Below, one piece after another: positions 1-5,700 of a DNA stretch of 6,725 bases. The DNA is taken from contig JAUNRD010000103.1 of NCBI GenBank assembly GCA_030535815.1, forward strand, positions 1-6,725. The letters run 5' to 3'. The stretch is from Clostridia bacterium (lineage in GTDB: Bacteria; Bacillota; Clostridia; CAKSNL01; HGM11501). The position numbers and the translations under genes are program-made. Each line of letters opens with the position of its first letter. Position 1 is the stretch's first letter. Below the pieces are notes generated by a model. It was not told the origin of the DNA. It saw nothing but the letters and a program-made list of their open reading frames with translations, and searched no databases.

Positions 1-2
1 CA

Positions 3-101
3 GAGGAAGACGTAGCATTTGACATCCCCGTAATAGAAGAAGTTACGGAAGAAGAACTGGAAGAAGATTATGTTGAAATCTTCGGCGATGAGGTTGAGCT
101 T
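3..101 (+). other. Acidic spacer before the first F5/8C module
   Basis: Thirty-three codons dense in Glu and Asp, including 'EEVTEEELEEDYVEIFGDEVEL'-like composition with almost no basic residues. Acidic stretches of this kind often follow the signal peptide of Clostridia exported proteins, so the true start may be not far upstream. That position is inference; no signal peptide is within the window. Confidence 0.5.
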
Positions 102-2264
102 ATGGAATCAACCGTTGCAGTTCATGATTTTGAGATCACGGACGATGACGGTGTAACCTATCTTACAGAGATTGACGGCGTAAAAATAAGCTTTACAGGA
201 CACTCTGAAGCAACAATCGCTTCCATCGGTAACGGTAAATATACCACCGGGACATGGGGAGGAGCTGACACCAACGCCAATAACAAGTTCTATTGGTATG
301 ACGGAAATAACGCCGAAGGCTTCATGGGTCTTCCCACAACAAAGGCTAATTCCACAACAATAACAGTTGACTTTGGTGAACCTAAAACCTTCTCAGGTAT
401 TAAGGTTTATGACTCTGTAAGAAGCCGAAGCTTAGTTGCAGGCGGCGCAAGAGACATAAAGACCATCAATATGCAGGTTTCCAACGACAATCTTTTCAAG
501 TGGTATGCTCTTGATGCAATCACAAGAACTGATGCGGGCACCACCGAAGTTGGAACATTCCCCTTCATGGCAGGCGGAACTGCAGTAAATGTAACTGCGC
601 GTTATCTTAAGTTCACAGTTTCCGGTGTTCACACCTGGGGCGAATTCGAGCTTGAAGAGCTTGTTATGATAGACCCTGTTGAAGCGAATGCAACAAAGGT
701 TATGGACACAGATATAAAGGTTAACGTGGATATGCCCGCAGCACTTACCGCTGCTGAAAAAGAAGGCGTAACCATGCTTTCAGCAGATACTGCAAAGGTA
801 GTATTCAAGGGAAACGGAAGCAATGCAGAGGTTTTGAATGAAAAGCCTGCGGTTATCGACGGTCAGAGAAGCGGCTGGGGCGATTGGGGCCTTAACACAT
901 CTGCACCCACCGACAGATATTTTACCGTTGAGCTTACCAATCCCGCAGCATTTACCGGTGTTCGTGTATGGATGCACATCATAAATGCAAGCTGGGCAAA
1001 CGGATATTTCTCCGGCGATAAGAGCCAGAACGGTAAGGTACAGAGAATTCCCGAAACAGCCAAGGCTATGATTTCCGACGACGGAATCAATTGGGAGCCC
1101 GTTACAATTGAGATTTCAAGAAACGATACCTACTGGTATCTTGATATGCCCTTTGCTTTTGACGGCGCAGCTAAAAACTTTACTGCAAAGTACATCCGTG
1201 TTTATCCCACAAAGATTATAAACGGCTGGGGCGAATGGGAAGTTGGTGAAGTTGCGCTTCTTAATACCAATGCTGAGCTTGATACATATGAAAGTGTTAA
1301 GGAAATCAGCGATGAAGTGGAAGGACGCTATGACTATTACAGAGCAGGCAAGTTCTTCTCTTATAAGTCCGGTGCCGGAACACCCGTTGTATATAACGGT
1401 GTTACCTATACAAATACCGGCGACTGGAATCCTGTTGACAGACTTTTCGACGGTGATCTTTCCGGAACAAGCTATTACCACACAGCAGCAAATATTCCCG
1501 TAAATAACGACGGTAACGCACCCTATGTTCCCCTTCCCAAGGAAATAAGAACAATTACAATTACCTTTAATGAAGCAACTCAGATTGGCGGCTTCAGAGT
1601 TTATCCCAGAACTGACAATACAGGTGGTAACCCCTACAGAGTAAACGTTTATGCTTCAAACGACGGTGAAAATTACACCTTAGTTCGTAATACGGCAAAA
1701 GTTTTCTCAAGCACAGATAAAGATCCCAAAAGGGTCGTGCTTGAAAAGGGGCTTCCCGCTTATAAGTACTATAAGTTTGAAGTTTATTCCACAGCAGGTG
1801 GCGGCTCATCCACAGCACACACATGCTACAGTGAGCTTCAGGTATTAAAGCCCAGCACTTTCGGTCTGGACCTTACTGAAGGCGACTTCATCCCCTATCC
1901 TGCAGGTGCTGTTAAAGCCTATACTGTTGATAAGGACGGAAAGGCAACTTTATTCCGCGCCGCTGAAGACTCCTTCGTTGCAATCGACGGTGTAATTGTA
2001 AATCAGGCATTACTTGACCAGGCTGTTGCAGCAGGTGAAAGCCAGTATGCATTCCAGCTTTCTCACGACTTTAAGATTGGCGGATGCATCCCCGCAACAG
2101 ATGCTAATAAAGATAAGTACACTGCCGAATCTGCATACATTGTATATGACCTTGGCTCTGTTCAGGCATTTTCCGGTGTAAGAATTTACGGAAGAACAGG
2201 TCAGGGAAAACAGGTACAAACTGGTTGGATGCTGATGCAATCAATACAAGTGCACCCTTTATAA
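3..2264 (+). CDS. 5'-partial multi-F5/8C (discoidin) surface protein, N-terminal fragment
   Basis: The frame is open from base 3, so the true start lies upstream; the ATG at 102 is internal, because 33 acidic codons precede it in frame and no ribosome-binding site is evident. The 753 codons encode an acidic spacer, then three complete F5/8C-like modules and most of a fourth. Each module shows the family landmarks: a 'VDFG/YDLG'-type strand, a 'GIKVY/GVRIY' strand, an 'SxDGxxW'-type turn, an 'ARYLKF/KYIRVY' strand and a closing 'ELEEL/WEVGEVALL' strand. F5/8C domains are beta-sandwich binding modules, often for carbohydrate and calcium. The role here, extracellular adhesion or substrate binding, is inferred. 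The last roughly 20 residues before the TAA at 2262-2264 are out of frame with the family pattern: true homology switches to frame 2 near 2200. The protein as read is therefore truncated inside module 4 and would lack any C-terminal anchor. No catalytic domain is visible. Confidence 0.85.
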   Translation, partial: EEDVAFDIPVIEEVTEEELEEDYVEIFGDEVELMESTVAVHDFEITDDDGVTYLTEIDGVKISFTGHSEATIASIGNGKYTTGTWGGADTNANNKFYWYDGNNAEGFMGLPTTKANSTTITVDFGEPKTFSGIKVYDSVRSRSLVAGGARDIKTINMQVSNDNLFKWYALDAITRTDAGTTEVGTFPFMAGGTAVNVTARYLKFTVSGVHTWGEFELEELVMIDPVEANATKVMDTDIKVNVDMPAALTAAEKEGVTMLSADTAKVVFKGNGSNAEVLNEKPAVIDGQRSGWGDWGLNTSAPTDRYFTVELTNPAAFTGVRVWMHIINASWANGYFSGDKSQNGKVQRIPETAKAMISDDGINWEPVTIEISRNDTYWYLDMPFAFDGAAKNFTAKYIRVYPTKIINGWGEWEVGEVALLNTNAELDTYESVKEISDEVEGRYDYYRAGKFFSYKSGAGTPVVYNGVTYTNTGDWNPVDRLFDGDLSGTSYYHTAANIPVNNDGNAPYVPLPKEIRTITITFNEATQIGGFRVYPRTDNTGGNPYRVNVYASNDGENYTLVRNTAKVFSSTDKDPKRVVLEKGLPAYKYYKFEVYSTAGGGSSTAHTCYSELQVLKPSTFGLDLTEGDFIPYPAGAVKAYTVDKDGKATLFRAAEDSFVAIDGVIVNQALLDQAVAAGESQYAFQLSHDFKIGGCIPATDANKDKYTAESAYIVYDLGSVQAFSGVRIYGRTGQGKQVQTGWMLMQSIQVHPL
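198..677 (+). other. F5/8 type C (discoidin-like) module 1
   Basis: Beta-sandwich binding module. Landmarks in order: 'TITVDFGEP' strand, 'FSGIKVYDS' strand, 'INMQVSNDNLFKW' turn, 'ARYLKFTVSG' strand, closing 'WGEFELEELVMIDP'. About 30 residues separate 'GIKVY' from the turn Trp. Exact edges are approximate. Confidence 0.7.
780..1265 (+). other. F5/8 type C (discoidin-like) module 2
   Basis: Landmarks: 'YFTVELTNPAAFTGVRVW', then a longer than usual insert rich in Gly, Asn and Trp, 'AKAMISDDGINW' turn, 'AKYIRVYPTK' strand and closing 'GWGEWEVGEVALLN'. The closing strand is nearly the same pattern as in module 1. It has more Trp than the other modules. Confidence 0.7.
1311..1853 (+). other. 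F5/8 type C (discoidin-like) module 3
   Basis: Landmarks: 'RLFDGDLSGTSYYHTA' (the classic 'DGd..T.W/YHT' ligand-side loop), 'TITITFNEATQIGGFRVYPRT', 'RVNVYASNDGENYTLV' turn with Tyr in place of Trp, 'YKYYKFEVYST' strand and closing 'CYSELQVLKP'. It is the closest in-window guide to what module 4 has lost: after 'YPRT' it has a full strand before 'SNDGENY'. Confidence 0.7.
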
Positions 2265-2386
2265 ACACCATGCCTCTTACATTCCTTGGCGAAAGCTTTG
2301 ATGTAAAGGCAAGATATGTAAAGATTCACTGTCTCGCAACCAATTCCGGTCACTGGTCTTTTGAAGAAATAAGACTTCTTAATCCC
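1881..2386 (+). other. F5/8 type C module 4, broken by a frame change
   Basis: The first part reads in frame 3 ('AYIVYDLGSVQAFSGVRIYGRT'); the second part reads in frame 2 ('SGKTGTNW', 'ARYVKIH', 'WSFEEIRLLNP'). The strand that should lie between 'GVRIYGRT' and 'TGTNW' is missing, roughly a dozen residues short of modules 3, 5, 6 and 7. Even if the frame were restored the fold would probably be damaged. Confidence 0.65.
2195..2224 (+). other. Frame-change junction (frame 3 to frame 2, -1)
   Basis: Domain homology leaves frame 3 after 'GVRIYGRTG' and resumes in frame 2 at or just before 'TGTNW'. Seen directly here: the 7-base direct repeat AACAGGT at 2195-2201 and 2209-2215, and the heptamer GGGAAAA at 2204-2210, which in the incoming frame reads G_GGA_AAA. 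The shift equals loss of 3k+1 bases, or a -1 ribosomal slip. I favour a deletion because a beta strand is also missing. Confidence 0.6.
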
Positions 2387-2428
2387 GTTGATGCAGAAAC
2401 TGCAAAGACAAAGGATGAAATTGTTTAA
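2201..2428 (+). pseudogene. Out-of-frame remnant: C-terminal half of F5/8C module 4
   Basis: This short frame-2 stretch is the missing end of the fourth F5/8C module. It reads S-G-K-T-G-T-N-W (the usual 'S..DGxxW' turn), then an 'ARYVKIH' strand (compare 'ARYLKF' in module 1), then 'GHWSFEEIRLLNP' (compare 'WGEFELEELVMIDP'). A TTG at 2225 could formally start it, but there is no ribosome-binding site and the sequence begins mid-domain, so it is not an independent gene. After 'NPVDAETAK' it enters a helical repeat and stops at TAA 2426-2428. The same frame continues with homologous sequence directly after the stop. It is best read as a fragment of the same broken gene. Confidence 0.75.
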
Positions 2429-2791
2429 GCACTTGAATCCAAGGTTACAGCTGTTATCGAATTAATCGCAGCAATCGAAACTGCAGATGACAAGGCAGCA
2501 GCAGTTACATTAGCTCGTGAAGCTTATGAAGCACTTCCCGAAAGCCTTAAGGGTGACGTTACAAACCTTGATGTTTTAGAAGCAGCTGAAGAAGCGATTT
2601 ATGCTGAAGGTGCAAGTGAAATAAATGCAAAGATTGCGGCAATCAAGCCCTGGGAAGTAGAACTTTCCGATGCAGATGCCGTTAAGGCTTTGAGAGTTGA
2701 ATTTGAAGCACTTCCCGAAGAGGTTAAGCCCTTCGTTGTAGGTCTTGATGAACTTGAAAAAGCACTTTCAAATCTTACTCAGAAAATTGAC
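2390..2791 (+). other. Two alpha-helical hairpin repeats (FIVAR-like spacer)
   Basis: Two degenerate copies of about 60 residues. Copy 1 (to about 2611) contains 'AREAYEALPESLKGDV' followed by 'LDVLEAAEEAI'. Copy 2 (from about 2612) contains 'LRVEFEALPEEVKPFV' followed by 'LDELEKALSNL'. The pattern, helix then 'ALPEE.K..V..L..L..A', is common as spacers in Clostridia and other Gram-positive surface proteins. I use FIVAR-like as a descriptive label, not a confirmed family hit. The TAA at 2426 falls at the start of copy 1. Confidence 0.6.
2426..2428 (+). other. In-frame TAA interrupting the helical repeat
   Basis: TAA in frame 2 between 'TKDEIV' and 'ALESKVTAVIELI'. The residues on both sides form one amphipathic helix start, so the ancestral codon was probably GAA or CAA, one base away. 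No initiation signals follow it. Confidence 0.7.
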
Positions 2792-5700
2792 TTAACCCAG
2801 CAGGAACGTACCGTTGAAAGCGGAAAATACGGTTCACAGCTTGGTTATACACCCGTAGATTACACTCTCTACGTATCAGATGATGAAGTAGAAGTTACAG
2901 AGGTTAAGTATAAGGGCGAAGCTGTTGATAACACTTATGATAAGTGGACATTTGTAAACAACGGCGACGGAACACTTACCCTTACTCTTGCAGGTAACTA
3001 CTGGAAAGATCCTGCAAAGAAGGGCTGGCTCTACGGTTCATCAATGCACGAAAGTATCAAAAAGGGCGAAGGCAATTACTGGGTATTCGCAAAGGACTAT
3101 CCCGTATTCGACGTTAAGAAGGGCGACACTTTGAATCCCGATAAGTTCGTTGGTACCTTCGTTCGTGATGTCAGCCTTGATAATCTTGGTGACCATATGA
3201 TCACAGTAGTATTAAGCGACGGAACAGAAAAGGAAATCAACTTAAGATCCTATGTTTCCTGGTCTAATCTTAATGCTAATCCCAAATCCGCAAGTGAAGA
3301 TGCTATCCAGCCTTCAACATCCTGGAAAATTGCAAGTACAAACACTTCAATTGAAGGAAGAGCATTTGACGGCGATCTTACAAACGGTACAAACTCCACA
3401 ACCTTCGTTGCTGCATACAACGATAAGGACGGTAATGGAGTAAGTAACGGTCAGCATATTTTATTCGGCGTAGGTCACACTGTATGGCTTGACCTTGCTA
3501 CACCCACAAAGATTGGTGGTATCCGTCTTTACAACTCCGATAAAAATGTTCTTAACGATGTAGAGCTTTACGGTTCCAACAACCTTGAAACATGGACTCT
3601 TATCGGTTCTGTAAAGGATAACAATACTAAATCAATCACAGTTACCACAATCAATAACGATGCTTATCGTTATATCGAAGTTAAGAATACAAAGTACAAC
3701 AACGGCTCACCCACTTATGCTTGGTATTCTGAAATTGAAGTTCTCAAGGCTGAAACAAGAGTAGCAGGTAACAACGTAGTTACCTTCGATCCTTCCGAGG
3801 AAATCGAAGCTGAATTTGCAATTGCACTTGAAGGCGAAGAAACTCTTACAGGTGTAACAGATGCAGAAGATGAAGCTATTGAATACACCTATGAAGACGG
3901 TGTAATCACAATTGACAGAGATTATCTCTTGACTTTAGCAAACGGAACAATTGAATTTAAGGCAACCTTCTCAAATGGTGCAGTTGTTACACTTACCGTA
4001 GACAAGAAGGATTCCTCAAAGACAAGCTATTTGCTTGCTGACAAGAGCACAGGTAGAGCATCTGAAGCCCTCGAGCTTGAATCTCTTTCCGGAAAGGCTG
4101 TTAAGAGTGTTTCTGTAAACGGAGCAAATATCGAATATTCCGTAAACGGAAACAACACTTTAATCACAATCGGAAGAAGAGCATTCAGAAACTCTTATGA
4201 ACTCTTTGCAACAATGGACGTTGTAACAAACGGTGTTGTTGAAGTATTGGTAACATACGAAGATGAATCTACTAAGACATTCTATGTTACAATCACATCC
4301 GAATGGCTCACAATAGGCGAGCCCACAGCAACATTCAAGGCTGACGAAGTAGTTCCTGCAACCGGTGCTTGGAAGATAAGAACAAGTGCGGCATCATCCA
4401 ATTACAACACAGGTGTAGGCGCATTCTACCTTCCCGCACAGAACAGTGCAAATCATCAGCACTGGCATACATCCTACACAGGCACAGGCAATGTAGCCGA
4501 CCAGGATTTGGACCACTTCATCGATGTTGACTTCGGTGCAAATGCTCCTTCCTATAACGGTGTACGTATAATGGAAAGAGTTGGCGGAAGCTACTATGCT
4601 AAGGTTACCGTTTACGGTAAGAATGCAGACGGTGAAGACTGGACACTCCTTGGCGAAGCAACTCCTGCAAGAGTAAACCCCGTTGAAGTTAAGTTTAACG
4701 ATACTGTAAACTATCGTTATGTAAGAATGAGATTTGACGGTAACTCCACACACGTAACAGCTGATACAATTCACTTTACAAAGCCCGTTGCTTCTCTTGC
4801 AAGCGATAAGGCTGTAACAGTTGATACAAACATTGCTGAAACTGCAACATTCAAGTTCAATCTTGTTGAAGGTGCAGCAAGTGCAATCGAAGTTATGGTT
4901 GACGGAAATGTAATCGAAAACACCAACTATACATGGGCAGAAGGCGTATTGGTTCTTTCTGCTGAGTATACAGCTACACTCGCTGAAGGCGACCACACTG
5001 TAACTGCTACAATCGATGCATTCCCCATCACTCTTACAATTAAGAAAGCCGACAGGTATACAGTTTCTTATGTACTTGCAGGCGGTAATGCAAATCCCAG
5101 AGGTACAGAAAATCTCGTACTCGGTATTCCTGCAGGAAAGACCGTTTCCGGCATCACCTATAAGGGTACTGACGTTGCATACACAACAACAGAAAACAAC
5201 ATCACAATTTCAAGAAGTGCATTCAGAGGACTTGACGATATGTTCGATATGACATCACTTAAGCTCGATGTTACATTTGAAGGTGATGAAGAAGCAACAC
5301 CCTACACAGTAAATCTTTCAAAGGTTGCATTTACCGTAAGCGGTGCAGATGCGGCAAACTTTGCAGAAGACGAAATCGTTGCAGCAGATGGATGGGAAGT
5401 TACAGTATCAAGTGCCCGTGATGCAAACGGAACACCTTCTCTGATGTTTAAGAAGCCCACAGGTGTAACAAATGCATGGCACACAGGCTATGAAGAAAAG
5501 AACGGTCAGGCAATTGCCGATTCCGCATTCCCCAGAAACTATTTAGAAGTTGACTTCGGCGAAGAAGCGCTCAAGTTTGCAGGCTTCCGTTATTATGCAA
5601 GAAGCGAAGCAAATCAGACTTCCGGTGTATGGCAGGGTGTAATCGTATACGGACGTAACTCGGCAGATGAAGACTGGAAGGAAATCAAGTCTCAGAACTT

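Noticed and set aside
102..104. ATG at 102 as the gene start
   Set aside because: The frame is open upstream to base 3 with an acidic coding-like stretch. There is no ribosome-binding site before it and no signal peptide after it, though the protein is clearly of an exported type.
1243..1503. 86-codon plus-strand open frame in another phase
   Set aside because: It overlaps the end of F5/8C module 2 and the start of module 3, which read clearly in frame 3. It has no ribosome-binding site or recognisable protein pattern.
2426..2428. Genetic-code change with TAA read as an amino acid
   Set aside because: It is the only in-frame TAA in the roughly 1,500 codons of frame 2 read here. A recoded genome would show many, and TAA recoding is not typical of this type of bacterium.
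2190..2430. Insertion sequence or other mobile element as cause of the break
   Set aside because: No inserted sequence, terminal inverted repeats or target duplication is present. The homology on both sides is directly adjacent, with sequence missing rather than added.
2429..3044. A separate downstream gene starting after the TAA
   Set aside because: There is no Shine-Dalgarno, no start codon before TTG 2690 and ATG 3044, no signal peptide and no intergenic gap. The frame starts mid-helix in a repeat that begins before the stop.
3422..3439. Dockerin (cellulosome) domain
   Set aside because: There is only one acidic loop, inside an F5/8C module, without the paired calcium loops and helices of a dockerin.
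4394..4996. 200-codon open frame on the minus strand
   Set aside because: It lies opposite well-defined F5/8C and X2 coding sequence. Its Cys-, Ser- and Val-rich product is what antisense reading of GCA-, ACA- and GTT-rich codons gives, and it has no domain.
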